Assembly: GCA_946183915.1 (NCBI GenBank)
Contig: CAMHDJ010000013.1
Coordinates: 1 to 53,002 of the forward strand
Reading direction: 5' to 3'
From: an uncultured Bacteroidales bacterium
Lineage (GTDB): Bacteria; Bacteroidota; Bacteroidia; Bacteroidales; P3
DNA length: 53,002 nucleotides
Each line of letters opens with the position of its first letter. Position 1 is the stretch's first letter. Positions 24,467 through 33,025 of this stretch are shown here, piece by piece. The translations under genes and the position numbers were made by a program. The notes under the pieces are model-generated. The model ran no database searches, was not told the origin of the DNA, and saw only the letters and a program-made list of their open reading frames with translations.

Positions 24467-24589
24467 CTAACAACGCACAAGCGGCATTTTTATTGTGCCG
24501 CTCATGCGCCGTTTGCCACTTGATTCGGTTGTCCCGTTGCAGCTGGCGAATGTCAGCAAGGCGGTGATTGCAAGGATGATACGTTTCAT
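24467..24589 (-). CDS. Very short lipoprotein, possibly a truncated gene remnant
   Basis: 40 aa: MKRIILAITALLTFASC is a full lipoprotein signal, followed by only ~23 residues (NGTTESSGKRRMSGTIKMPL...). It sits first in the redox operon behind a TAATTTTG box. In other Bacteroidales the first gene of such operons is often a longer lipoprotein, so this may be what remains after a deletion (inference). Region 24621-24790 holds nothing I can name. Confidence 0.45.
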   Translation of the reverse strand: MKRIILAITALLTFASCNGTTESSGKRRMSGTIKMPLVRC

Positions 24590-24612
24590 AACCATTATTG
24601 TATTTGACGCTG

Positions 24613-24620
24613 CAAAATTA
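24613..24620 (-). promoter_or_regulatory. -7 box TAATTTTG of the redox operon
   Basis: Minus-strand match to TAnnTTTG 23 bp before the ATG at 24589; no -33 TTTG seen at 19-21 nt. Confidence 0.5.
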
Positions 24621-24790
24621 CGAACCTCCTCGCACATAGCCACTATGCAGAATGCGTCCAAAAGTTCACATTTTTCGGTTTCGCCCATCCGCGAGCTGAA
24701 AACATATTTCCCCCTGCCCGCTTTGCAGGCGTGGTGGTACATGCCTGGCGAGACTGTCACGCTCGCCGAGCAATAGAACATATTTGCTAT

Positions 24791-25474
24791 TTATCGACAG
24801 AATGTACCAAGGTACAAACTGCGGCTGCACTGGCCGGGACGTACGGTGGCGTGAGATCCGTCGGCCCGATGGAAACTGGCAGCACGGAACCAGACGTAGA
24901 TATGCATCGCGCCCGATGGCAGTTCCTCCGGCAGAATGAAGGGGCAATCCTCACAGCCACCACGTTCACGCCCTTCGTAAACCAGCACATCCTGTATTTC
25001 AGGCATATAAACGGCTACCATCAATCGATCGTCAGCCACAGCGTAGTTGTCGCTCAGTCCGGAATCGAGACAAAGAACACGCAACAAATCACCTTCGACC
25101 GCCACAGACATTCCATCACCCATATGCCGAGGCCCCTCTGCCAGCAGGAGATGCTGCGGACACAACTCCCAGACACCCTTGTCCTCATCCCATTGCAGAG
25201 CCCCATTGTTCCAGTTGGCTCTGACGAAGGCATTGCGCGGCGACACAAGGTCCTTCTTTTCATCAATTCTGGCAAAACCAATATTAACGGCTTGGGCCAG
25301 CTGTGCAGAAAGACGGTTGGCAAAGGCAAGTTTGGCACGGTGCATCTGCTGCGCCGGCGTCCGCGGATTGGTGGGGCTATAGAGCGCCTTCTTTATCTGC
25401 CTGCCATTCAGCACAACATAAACGGCATCACCACGCCGGCCGTGCTCCAATCCCGATGAATCAATCTTCGACAT
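24791..25474 (-). CDS. DUF6266 family protein
   Basis: 227 aa. It shares the family layout with the 19759 protein: NGRQIKKALYSPTNPRTPAQQMHRAKLAF at residues ~23-51 corresponds to its NPRTERQQAHRMMF. The C-terminal half is a beta-rich region with HIYVWFRAA near the end. Function unknown. It has no signal peptide. Isolated gene; the upstream side is a low-complexity repeat tract. Confidence 0.75.
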   Translation of the reverse strand: MSKIDSSGLEHGRRGDAVYVVLNGRQIKKALYSPTNPRTPAQQMHRAKLAFANRLSAQLAQAVNIGFARIDEKKDLVSPRNAFVRANWNNGALQWDEDKGVWELCPQHLLLAEGPRHMGDGMSVAVEGDLLRVLCLDSGLSDNYAVADDRLMVAVYMPEIQDVLVYEGRERGGCEDCPFILPEELPSGAMHIYVWFRAASFHRADGSHATVRPGQCSRSLYLGTFCR

Positions 25475-25515
25475 ATTACAATCCCATTTTATCTGCTCTA
25501 ACGTAGGGTTATATG

Positions 25516-25681
25516 CGTGTTAAAGTATAGTAAATGCATCGTTATTGCCTTGTTAATGCATCGTTAATGCCTTGTTAACCTATAGTTACCCTAGAATTAC
25601 CCTAGAATCATCCTACACTTACCCTACCTTTGACAGCATAACGTAGATTTCCGGTTATTATTATCTCTACGAGATAATAAT
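25516..25681. repeat. Low-complexity direct repeats and AT-rich hairpin after hsdR
   Basis: A ~22-bp unit (GCATCGTTATTGCCTTGTTAAT) is repeated near 25534-25577, followed by ACCCTAGAATT/ACCCTAGAATC units (25586-25610). An AT-rich hairpin, ATTATTATCTC/GAGATAATAAT (25657-25667 / 25671-25681), could end the restriction operon, weakly supported. No gene. Confidence 0.55.
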
Positions 25682-25724
25682 ATCAATAGTCATCCATCCT
25701 TCCTCGTCTCCGCTCACAAAAAGT

Positions 25725-28700
25725 CTATTCTTCTGACACCATTATTCTTTCGTATTCCTCATTATCGTGATACGGTCGAACCGAATCCTGAGGCGTGGCG
25801 TTTCTGTTCTTCTTGAAGTTCTCTGCCTGTTCGAAGATGGCTTTGAATACCTCGTCACGTGTTTTTGGTGGATAACCATGTTTCGCAAGAGTAAGGATTA
25901 TTTGCACTTTCAATTGAGCCTTGATGTCTGCCTTTTTGTCCCAATCAATATATCTGGTATTATCGTCAACTTCGTCCTTCACATCCTTTGCAATGGCAAT
26001 ATATTGTTCATCCGAGTAATTGTCGAGAAATCCGTATTGTTCGGCCACAGATTTCAGTATGTCGTAGAATGCCTTAACCTCGATGTTAGGAATGCCTTCA
26101 GGCAAGACGCTGTCTTTCTTGATTTCCTCAAACAGCTGTGCCAGCTGGTTGGCCACCTCGGTCACTATCTCGTCGGCCAGCACGATGTCGTCCGAACGGT
26201 CGTTGTACTTGTCGATGATGCCGTTCAGGCGGTTGGTGAAGCTGACGGCCTTGACTTTGTTCACCTTCTTCACGCTGTCGATGACCCTTTTCAGCAGCTG
26301 TTCCATCAGCTTCACCTTGGTGTTCTGATATGGCAGTCGTTTCAGTTTTTCCATATACTGAGAGGCCAGCAGGTCTATCTGCTCCGTATTGTCGAGCCGC
26401 ATCGTGTTGATGGCGACCACCTCTTCCGATACGAGTGCTTCGTTGACCTGTTGCAGCACGTGGCGGTTCATCTGCGTGGCGTCCGGCGACTCGCCCGTGG
26501 TGGTCTTGTAGATGATGGAACGCACGCCCGAGAAGAAATGCACGTCGTTCACCTCTTCTCTGGCGACGCGGTCGTCACCCGTACACATATTGTAGGCCGA
26601 CTTCATTATGCCCACGTGCTTCATAAAACGTTTCTCCAGCTCGTCGGTCTGCTGTATGCGCTCGGCGGCAATCTGCAATGCGTCCAGCTGCTCCAGAGGT
26701 GTGCCGGTGAAGAACTTGCTGTAGTCAAACCCGTTGAACATACGCCGCAGCAGGTCGAGCTCGTCTTTGAACAGCTTGACGGCGTTGTCGATGGTTTCGA
26801 CGGGCGTCTCGTTCTGTCCGCCGTTGGCGTAGCGCTTCATCGCCTGGTTGAATTTCTTCTTTATACCCAAGTAGTCCACTATCAGGCCCTTGTCTTTGCC
26901 TGGATAGTTGCGGTTCACACGGCTGACGGTTTGAATCAGCGTGTGCATCTGCAGCGGCTTGTAGCAGTACATAGTGTCCAGACAGGGCACGTCGAAGCCC
27001 GTTATCCACATATCCACCACTATGGCTATCTTGAAGTTCGACTTGGCTTCTTTGAACTGCAGGTCGAGCCGTTTGCGTTCCTCGTCGGTGCCCAGCAGGT
27101 TGTACAGTTCGGGGTCGTCGTCTTTCTGGCGGATGAACACCATCTTGATTTTCTCGATGGGCTTTATCTTTTTGGCCTCTTCTTTCGTCAGCTGCTCGCC
27201 GTCGCTGCATATCTTCTTCTCTGCCCATTCGGGTCGCAAGGCGATTATCTCCTTGTATATGGCATAGCCTATTTCTCGTGTGGCGCAGACAATCATCGCT
27301 TTGCCCTTCACGGTGCTGCCTTCCTCAACCCTCCGCTCGTAGTGCTGGACGAAGTCAACAGCCAGACGGTGTATCAGGTCGGGACTGCTCAGCAGCACGC
27401 TCATCTGCGTCATCGCCCGCTTGCTTTCCTCTATCTGATAGTCCGTCGAGCCCTCTTCGGCACATTTGTCGTAGTAGGCTTCGATTTGCTTGACCAACTC
27501 GCTGTCGGCAAACACGTGCGAGGCACGCCCCTCGTACATAATGGTCTTGGTGATGCCGTCGTTCACGGCCTCAATCATCGAATATTCGTCCACGATGCCG
27601 CCAAAGACATCCAGCGTGGCGTCGATGGGTGTGCCGGTGAAGCCGACGTAAGTGGCGTTGGGCAACGAGTCACGCAGGTATTTGGCGAAGCCGAACGAGC
27701 GGCGAACACCCTTATCGGTTATCTCGATTTTCTCGTCGAGGCTTGTCTGCGTGCGATGGGCCTCGTCGCTGATGCAGATGATGTTGGCGCGGTTGGAGAG
27801 CAGGTTGATGTCTTTGGAGAATTTTTGTATCGTCGTCAGGAACACGCCGCCGCTGGTGCGCCCCTGCAGTTTCTGTCGCAGGTCGTCGCGACTCTCCACC
27901 TGTTCTATCGTATTGTCGCCCACAAACTGCTTGGCGTTGAGCAGCAGACGCGACAGCTGGTCGTCCAGGTCGGTGCGGTCGGTGATAAGGATGATGGTAG
28001 GGCTGCACAGGGCTTTGCTCTTCATCAGCAGGCGCGAGAGGAACAGCATTGTCAGCGACTTGCCGCAGCCTGTGGCACCGAAGTAGGTGCCTCCCTTGCC
28101 GTCGCCGCCGGGGTTGAGTTTGCTGTGGTTGAGTATGTTCTGGTACAAGGCACGTGCAGCGAAATACTGCGGATAGCGGCAGATGAACTTCTGCTCGTCC
28201 TTGGATGTGTCGGGGAAATAGACGAAGTTGCGTATTACGTCGATGAGGCGGTCTTTGCGCATCAGGCCAGCAATCATAGTCCGCAGCGAGCTGATGCCGT
28301 CGCCCGCCTTGTCCTTGGCATTCACTTTGCGCCAGGCGTAGAAGAACTCGTAGGGCGTATAGAGCGTGCCGAACTTGTTGTTCACCCCGTCGGAGATGAC
28401 GATGAAGGCCGTGTATTTGAACAGCGAGGGAATGTCCCTCCGGTAGCGGATGGTGAGCTGCTTGTAGGCATCCTCGATGGTGGTGTTCTGCTTCAGGGCA
28501 TTCTTGAACTCGAATACCACCACGGGCAGGCCGTTGACAAAGACGATGGCGTCGGGGATGCGGTGCTCGCCTTCGACGATGTCGAACTGGTTCACTACCT
28601 TGAAGATGTTGTGACGCAGGTTCTTCTCGTCGTAGGCGATGGGGTAGATGTAGAGGTTCTGCTTCGAAGCGTCCTCGCGCTTCAGCGAAAAGCCGTCCAT

Positions 28701-28961
28701 CAGCAGGCTCAGCGTATGCCGGTTCTCTTCGTAGAGCGACAGACCCTGCTTCTGCACGATGACGCGTATGGCGGCCTCCACCTCGGTGTCGGTGATGCCG
28801 TCGCTACTATAGCGGTTACGCAGATATGTCCGCAGGTCGTCGCGCAGCACCACCTCGTCAAGGTCGCGCTCAATCGCTTCGCCTTTTACGTGCTCGTACC
28901 CTTGTTCCTGCAACAGGGCTATAATCGATTCTTCCAACTGCCTTTCGTTAAAATACGGCAT
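25725..28961 (-). CDS. hsdR: Type I restriction enzyme, R subunit
   Basis: 1078 aa, full length. The N-terminal nuclease domain has PDAIVFVNGLPVVVFEFKN (PD...ExK) near residues 137-155. The translocase follows with Walker A GATGCGKS near residue 300 and CISDEAHRTQ (DEAH) near 400. Helicase motif VI-like QTVSRVNRNYPGK lies around 675, and there is a long C-terminal helical part. It cuts DNA that HsdS recognises as unmethylated after ATP-driven translocation. The start at 28961 lies 4 bp from the fic stop. Lower GC than the flanking housekeeping genes. Confidence 0.96.
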   Translation of the reverse strand: MPYFNERQLEESIIALLQEQGYEHVKGEAIERDLDEVVLRDDLRTYLRNRYSSDGITDTEVEAAIRVIVQKQGLSLYEENRHTLSLLMDGFSLKREDASKQNLYIYPIAYDEKNLRHNIFKVVNQFDIVEGEHRIPDAIVFVNGLPVVVFEFKNALKQNTTIEDAYKQLTIRYRRDIPSLFKYTAFIVISDGVNNKFGTLYTPYEFFYAWRKVNAKDKAGDGISSLRTMIAGLMRKDRLIDVIRNFVYFPDTSKDEQKFICRYPQYFAARALYQNILNHSKLNPGGDGKGGTYFGATGCGKSLTMLFLSRLLMKSKALCSPTIILITDRTDLDDQLSRLLLNAKQFVGDNTIEQVESRDDLRQKLQGRTSGGVFLTTIQKFSKDINLLSNRANIICISDEAHRTQTSLDEKIEITDKGVRRSFGFAKYLRDSLPNATYVGFTGTPIDATLDVFGGIVDEYSMIEAVNDGITKTIMYEGRASHVFADSELVKQIEAYYDKCAEEGSTDYQIEESKRAMTQMSVLLSSPDLIHRLAVDFVQHYERRVEEGSTVKGKAMIVCATREIGYAIYKEIIALRPEWAEKKICSDGEQLTKEEAKKIKPIEKIKMVFIRQKDDDPELYNLLGTDEERKRLDLQFKEAKSNFKIAIVVDMWITGFDVPCLDTMYCYKPLQMHTLIQTVSRVNRNYPGKDKGLIVDYLGIKKKFNQAMKRYANGGQNETPVETIDNAVKLFKDELDLLRRMFNGFDYSKFFTGTPLEQLDALQIAAERIQQTDELEKRFMKHVGIMKSAYNMCTGDDRVAREEVNDVHFFSGVRSIIYKTTTGESPDATQMNRHVLQQVNEALVSEEVVAINTMRLDNTEQIDLLASQYMEKLKRLPYQNTKVKLMEQLLKRVIDSVKKVNKVKAVSFTNRLNGIIDKYNDRSDDIVLADEIVTEVANQLAQLFEEIKKDSVLPEGIPNIEVKAFYDILKSVAEQYGFLDNYSDEQYIAIAKDVKDEVDDNTRYIDWDKKADIKAQLKVQIILTLAKHGYPPKTRDEVFKAIFEQAENFKKNRNATPQDSVRPYHDNEEYERIMVSEE

Positions 28962-28965
28962 AATG

Positions 28966-30153
28966 CTATTCTCCCTTTGTTAATTCATTATACAGAGCCA
29001 CGCCCTTTACCGTGAGCAGGTATTTTTGGCGTGGGTGGTTTGGCCGGTCGGGGTATTTTCGGCGTACAAACCGTTCTTTTAGCGCGGGTTCAAGGTGATA
29101 TTCCCAAAAGTTCTTTCTGTCTTTCAAGCCTTTATTCTCCATCATCTGTTTTATGCTCAATTCCTCATTTCCGACAATCCGAACAAGCTCAAGGATATTT
29201 ATATTGCTTGTATAATGTTTACTATTTGGACTTAAGTTGATTGCAGATGTGCTTATGGGGGTACTTGTGGGGATGCTTATGGGGGTACTTGTGGGGGTAG
29301 CAAGATTGGGTTGTACACTCCATTCTTGGGTCGGATGGATATGTAGGTACCGGTTTCTTAGGTCCCACTGCTCGCCAAACAGCAAATTGCGGAAGAAACG
29401 TTCCAAATACACAGGTGTATAGTCTATCCCCTTAGCCACATTACGATAGTTGGCTCGTACCAGCGCATTGCGGAAATACCACGAGTGACTGGCAAAAAGG
29501 TCATTCTCGACATCAAACCCCAACGAACGTAAATAAAGGATTGTGAAAACGGCAGTGGTACGAGTGTTGCCTTCAGGGAAAGCGTGAATCTGCCAAATCC
29601 CCGATACAAATCTGGTTATGTGCGCAACAGTCTCGTCCTGGTTTTTCCCTTTGTAAACGAAATTACGTTCCTGTTCGATGTCATAGTCGAGAGCGCCACG
29701 CAGGTCTTCCCAGTTCAGATAACGCACAGTGTCACCCTCCAACACCCACTCCTTCTTGGTGATGTCATAATGGCGAAGTTCGCCCGAATGTTTGAAAACG
29801 CCCTCGAATATACGACGATGAAGGCTGACAAGGCCGTTGGTTGTGAAGTTGAGTGTATCGGATGAGAGTATTCTTTTGATGTTTTTCGAAGCCTTGTCTG
29901 CCTCTTCCTTGTCATCATCGTCCGCATCGCGCACGGTCTTGCTCTCATAATAGCTTTTCAAAAGCCTGTCCACCTCGTCGATTGTGATTTCACCCTCGAT
30001 ATTCCGCCGTGCCAAATCGTTTAGATAGTCCGATGTCTTCAGACCATCCACCGCCTGAAGTCCAATGGCAGTACTCCAAGCGTATGCAGCCTCCCGTTTC
30101 GTGGGTTCTACTTGACGTATATACTCATCAAAATCTATGTATCTGTCGTTCAT
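28966..30153 (-). CDS. Fic-domain protein with C-terminal winged-helix-like segment
   Basis: 395 aa. The Fic motif is HAFPEGNTRTT near residue 193 (HxFx(D/E)GNxR), so the catalytic His, acidic residue and Arg are present. AMPylation or related nucleotidyl transfer is likely. NIEGEIT at ~50 resembles the N-terminal Fic-inhibitory region, but the usual S/T is absent. A Ser/Thr/Pro linker made of an 8-residue repeat follows, then a DNA-binding-like segment (SIKQMMENKGL...). Sits between hsdS and hsdR in the same operon, so it may modulate the restriction system (inference). Confidence 0.88.
   Translation of the reverse strand: MNDRYIDFDEYIRQVEPTKREAAYAWSTAIGLQAVDGLKTSDYLNDLARRNIEGEITIDEVDRLLKSYYESKTVRDADDDDKEEADKASKNIKRILSSDTLNFTTNGLVSLHRRIFEGVFKHSGELRHYDITKKEWVLEGDTVRYLNWEDLRGALDYDIEQERNFVYKGKNQDETVAHITRFVSGIWQIHAFPEGNTRTTAVFTILYLRSLGFDVENDLFASHSWYFRNALVRANYRNVAKGIDYTPVYLERFFRNLLFGEQWDLRNRYLHIHPTQEWSVQPNLATPTSTPISIPTSTPISTSAINLSPNSKHYTSNINILELVRIVGNEELSIKQMMENKGLKDRKNFWEYHLEPALKERFVRRKYPDRPNHPRQKYLLTVKGVALYNELTKGE
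29250..29297. repeat. 24-bp tandem repeat in fic linker
   Basis: Two adjacent near-identical 24-bp units beginning TGCTTATGGGGGTACTTGTG. The unit is a multiple of three, so slippage would change linker length by 8 residues (TSTPIS..) without a frameshift. Confidence 0.75.
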
Positions 30154-30196
30154 CGCCTATTCTTTATAATATCACTTTTTTTGACCAAAAATAACA

Positions 30197-30430
30197 TCAA
30201 AAATCACATTTTCCGCAATTCAGCCTGTTTGGTGTCCCTTCTAAGATTCTTCTGTGTCCCTTCGGTGATCCTTCGACGATTGTCCTGCTGCCCATCTTAT
30301 GCCTGCAAGCCGATGGCGACTTTCCGGGCCTTAGCCCGTTCACGCTACGTGGTTCGCCCACTACAACATACTCGCCAAAGTCCAAATATCCGATGTCCTT
30401 GGTATATCGTTGAATGCTTATCGACATCAT
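30197..30430 (-). CDS. Possible small protein between fic and a membrane protein gene
   Basis: 77 aa, start overlapping the upstream gene's stop by 4 bp (ATGA-type), which is the main support. No recognised domain. The C-terminal half is basic and rich in Gly/Arg (GLRPGKSPSACRHKMGSR) and looks unlike a folded protein. It could equally be non-coding sequence between 30154 and 30426. Confidence 0.35.
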   Translation of the reverse strand: MMSISIQRYTKDIGYLDFGEYVVVGEPRSVNGLRPGKSPSACRHKMGSRTIVEGSPKGHRRILEGTPNRLNCGKCDF

Positions 30431-30846
30431 CTGATTATTATTTGAACGACAATAGCAATCAACGATAATCCCAGCGAAATAAGAGACACTACCAGTGCAC
30501 TTTTACTTCTTTTATTGCTTTCTATTGCGGTGCGAACACTTTCGTCCTGCAAATCCAATCTTTCTCTCTCTTTTTGATAACCGCCATCCTGTATGAACTT
30601 TATTCCCTTTTGTGTGATATTGGGTATTTGTACATTGTTCACGGATATCATCTCGACGTATTTGTCCCCAATCAATCTATCTTGCAAAAACTTTACTTCC
30701 CACGGGGCCATAGCCTCATCCTTAAACAATGCAGAGCATAGAAAATCAAATGTTAGGACACAAAAATCATTCCCGGAAGCATTTCTTTGCGGGACTCGCG
30801 ATAGCAAGCCATACAGTAGCATATCTAACTTCTGATTGTGCGTCAT
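30427..30846 (-). CDS. Hypothetical protein with winged-helix-like N-terminus and C-terminal membrane helix
   Basis: 139 aa. The first ~90 residues are predicted helical with a beta-like turn (VEMISVNNVQIPNITQKGIKFI) as in small winged-helix domains. A charged helix follows, then one hydrophobic C-terminal segment (ALVVSLISLGLSLIAIVVQIII), which would anchor it in the inner membrane. Begins 1 bp after hsdS ends. Unknown function; its place inside the type I operon suggests an accessory role. Confidence 0.7.
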   Translation of the reverse strand: MTHNQKLDMLLYGLLSRVPQRNASGNDFCVLTFDFLCSALFKDEAMAPWEVKFLQDRLIGDKYVEMISVNNVQIPNITQKGIKFIQDGGYQKERERLDLQDESVRTAIESNKRSKSALVVSLISLGLSLIAIVVQIIIR

Positions 30847-30847
30847 T

Positions 30848-32029
30848 TCAATTAATCTTATTATTCCCCATCTTTGCCAAAAGCAAAGACTGTAATTCGG
30901 TTAGTTTTATGTTTTCTTGTTGCTTCAAATATATTGCACGAAAGGTTGATTCCACTTGCTGGTGAAATCTTTTCATCATATCATCTGTAGGTAATACTAT
31001 CGGGAGTTTTGATATTGTTTCAAGGCTAAGATTCGCTTGAACAGCTTGCTGTATGTTCCTTTTACAATAATCCTCATGTATACCACCGACAAACATCGCA
31101 TAAATATCAATTGGATGAATCTTGCTTTCGTCAACGCGGATGATTGCTACCGCTTGGTTTGTGTTTGCAGGTAAAATCGTTTTATCTGCGATGCAAAACT
31201 TCCCCAAGGTTCCTGCTATTGTAAACAGTATATCGTTTTCTTTTATTATTGACCTCTTTAACTCGCTGTTGTGAGTGCTGCCGTCAATATGGGCGAGCAT
31301 CTTATTATCTATACAATGATTCGGTGATATTGATTCCGCTTTAACAAAGTTTACAGCCCCATTTTCACTATAATCTGATGGCGTAGTTCCCTTTGTAATC
31401 ACACTGCAAACCTCTCCGAGGGGGGCGAGGTGCCAGCCTTGGGGGAGGTTTTGTTTGTCGATGCCGGCGACGAAGGTTTTGTGGTAGAGGGCTTGGGCGG
31501 TGGCTTCGAGTTTTTCAATCATCTGATTGTTGAGGCGGATGCGGCGCGTAAGCGTCTCGTATTCCGACACGATTTCCCGCTGTCGCTCAATGCTCGGCAC
31601 AGGAAGCTTCATATTGCAGAAGTCTTCCCACTCCAAACTGCCACGAACACCACCTACTGCATAGTAGCTTGCCTCTCGGTCAAATTCTTTGCGAGAAAAC
31701 CACATCATCAGATATTGAGGTAAAAGCCTTGACTTGTCTGCAACCTCAAACATTGGATAGGCAGGTGACATAATGGCCTCGTCATCGTCGAACATCGCCA
31801 CGGGCATCTTCCCATCGCGACTCACCTGCATCAAACTACAAGCAAACTGTTCCCGACGGATAACCTTATAATTGGATAGGTCGGTGCCTATGACATTTGC
31901 AACAGAAGGAATGAACGCTTTGTCAATCGTAAGACCGACAAGCCGTGTCACCTTCAACTCCCTGTTGCGGACATTAACCTCGCGGATATAATCGCCTAAT
32001 CTATGATATTCCATTTGATTACCCGTCAT
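30848..32029 (-). CDS. hsdS: Type I restriction-modification specificity subunit
   Basis: 393 aa with two target-recognition domains, each followed by a conserved helix: first TRD residues ~5-135 then ERQREIVSEYETLTRRI; second TRD ~200-345 then a C-terminal coiled helix (LKQQENIKLTELQSLLLAKM). PVPSIERQ and KLPIVLPTDD mark the TRD-helix junctions. It determines the split DNA target of both methylation and cleavage. Complete; its 5' end overlaps the RhuM gene by 11 bp. I see no second hsdS or invertible repeats nearby. Confidence 0.94.
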   Translation of the reverse strand: MTGNQMEYHRLGDYIREVNVRNRELKVTRLVGLTIDKAFIPSVANVIGTDLSNYKVIRREQFACSLMQVSRDGKMPVAMFDDDEAIMSPAYPMFEVADKSRLLPQYLMMWFSRKEFDREASYYAVGGVRGSLEWEDFCNMKLPVPSIERQREIVSEYETLTRRIRLNNQMIEKLEATAQALYHKTFVAGIDKQNLPQGWHLAPLGEVCSVITKGTTPSDYSENGAVNFVKAESISPNHCIDNKMLAHIDGSTHNSELKRSIIKENDILFTIAGTLGKFCIADKTILPANTNQAVAIIRVDESKIHPIDIYAMFVGGIHEDYCKRNIQQAVQANLSLETISKLPIVLPTDDMMKRFHQQVESTFRAIYLKQQENIKLTELQSLLLAKMGNNKIN

Positions 32030-33020
32030 TGCGTTGATTGATAAGATTGACCACTACTTTTACCATTACGTCTTTCTCTTCCGGTTTGCTCTCGGCAATC
32101 ATCAGTGTCAGTGCAACCAAGGTGTTGTTGGCAATCCGCTTGCTGCCATCAGTACGATAGAGAACACCGTTGTTGTTCAAGAACCACAAAAAAAGTGTGG
32201 CGGCGATGCGCTTGTTGCCATCACTGAAGGAGTGGTTCTTGGTGACAAGGTACAGCAACATGGCAGCTTTCTCCTCTACACTTGGGTAAAGTTCCACTCC
32301 GTCGAATGTTTGGTATATTTGCCCTATGCTGCTCTTGAACGATTCGTCTTTCTCGTTGCCAAAGAGACTGCTGCCGCCAAAGTGCTCGCGAAGCCGACGG
32401 ATGGCCTCCATAGCGCCCGCGTATGTGGCGTGGAAGGTTTCTTCTTTTGTAGTATTGTCGATGACGAGGCGTTGATAGTCGTAGTTGTCGAGTGTGTCGA
32501 GAGCGTAGGTATAGTCGGTCACCACGTCAAAGAGAGCCGTGGTCTCGTCGGAGGTGATCAAAGGCTGGCTCTGGAGGGTGCGTCCCAGCACGCCTACCAG
32601 TTGACGCAATTCGCCGATCTGTTCTTTGCGCAGACGCTCGCTGACGGCATAGCCTTTGACAAGATAGTCTTTCAAAACCTTGTTTGCCCATTGGCGAAAC
32701 TGCACGCCTCGCTTGCTTTTTACCCGATAGCCGACAGATGTTATCACTTCAAGATTGAAATAGTCTATCTCGTGGGTTTGTGTTTTACCTTCTATTGCAC
32801 CGTGCTGAGTGGTATTCGCATATTTTGCGACTACCACTGAACCGGCCAATTCCTCTTTAAGTGCATTGTTGATATGTTTGCTGATTGTTTTGTAGTCTCG
32901 TCCAAACAGAACGGCTATCTGTTGGCGAGTCAGCCATATCATATCATTCTCCAGACGGACATCAATCTGTGTCTGTCCGTCGTCGGTCTGATATATTACT
33001 ATCTGATTACCCTGCCTCAT
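32019..33020 (-). CDS. RhuM-type virulence/DNA-binding protein fused to a Fic/Doc domain
   Basis: 333 aa. N-terminal RhuM domain: QTDDGQTQIDVRLENDMIWLT, LFGRDYKTISKHINN and GYRVKSKRGVQFRQWA. The C-terminal ~130 residues are Doc-like, with HSFSDGNKR (HxFxDGNxR) near residue 267, so the catalytic motif is intact. Doc enzymes phosphorylate EF-Tu; other Fic enzymes add AMP. It lies between hsdM and hsdS, as such genes often do in type I loci, and could be a backup toxin or regulator (inference). Confidence 0.9.
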   Translation of the reverse strand: MRQGNQIVIYQTDDGQTQIDVRLENDMIWLTRQQIAVLFGRDYKTISKHINNALKEELAGSVVVAKYANTTQHGAIEGKTQTHEIDYFNLEVITSVGYRVKSKRGVQFRQWANKVLKDYLVKGYAVSERLRKEQIGELRQLVGVLGRTLQSQPLITSDETTALFDVVTDYTYALDTLDNYDYQRLVIDNTTKEETFHATYAGAMEAIRRLREHFGGSSLFGNEKDESFKSSIGQIYQTFDGVELYPSVEEKAAMLLYLVTKNHSFSDGNKRIAATLFLWFLNNNGVLYRTDGSKRIANNTLVALTLMIAESKPEEKDVMVKVVVNLINQRNDG

Positions 33021-33025
33021 CGTAC

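Noticed and set aside
30848-32029. Phase-variable hsdS with inverted repeats
   Set aside because: Only one complete hsdS, no recombinase and no matching inverted TRD copies nearby.
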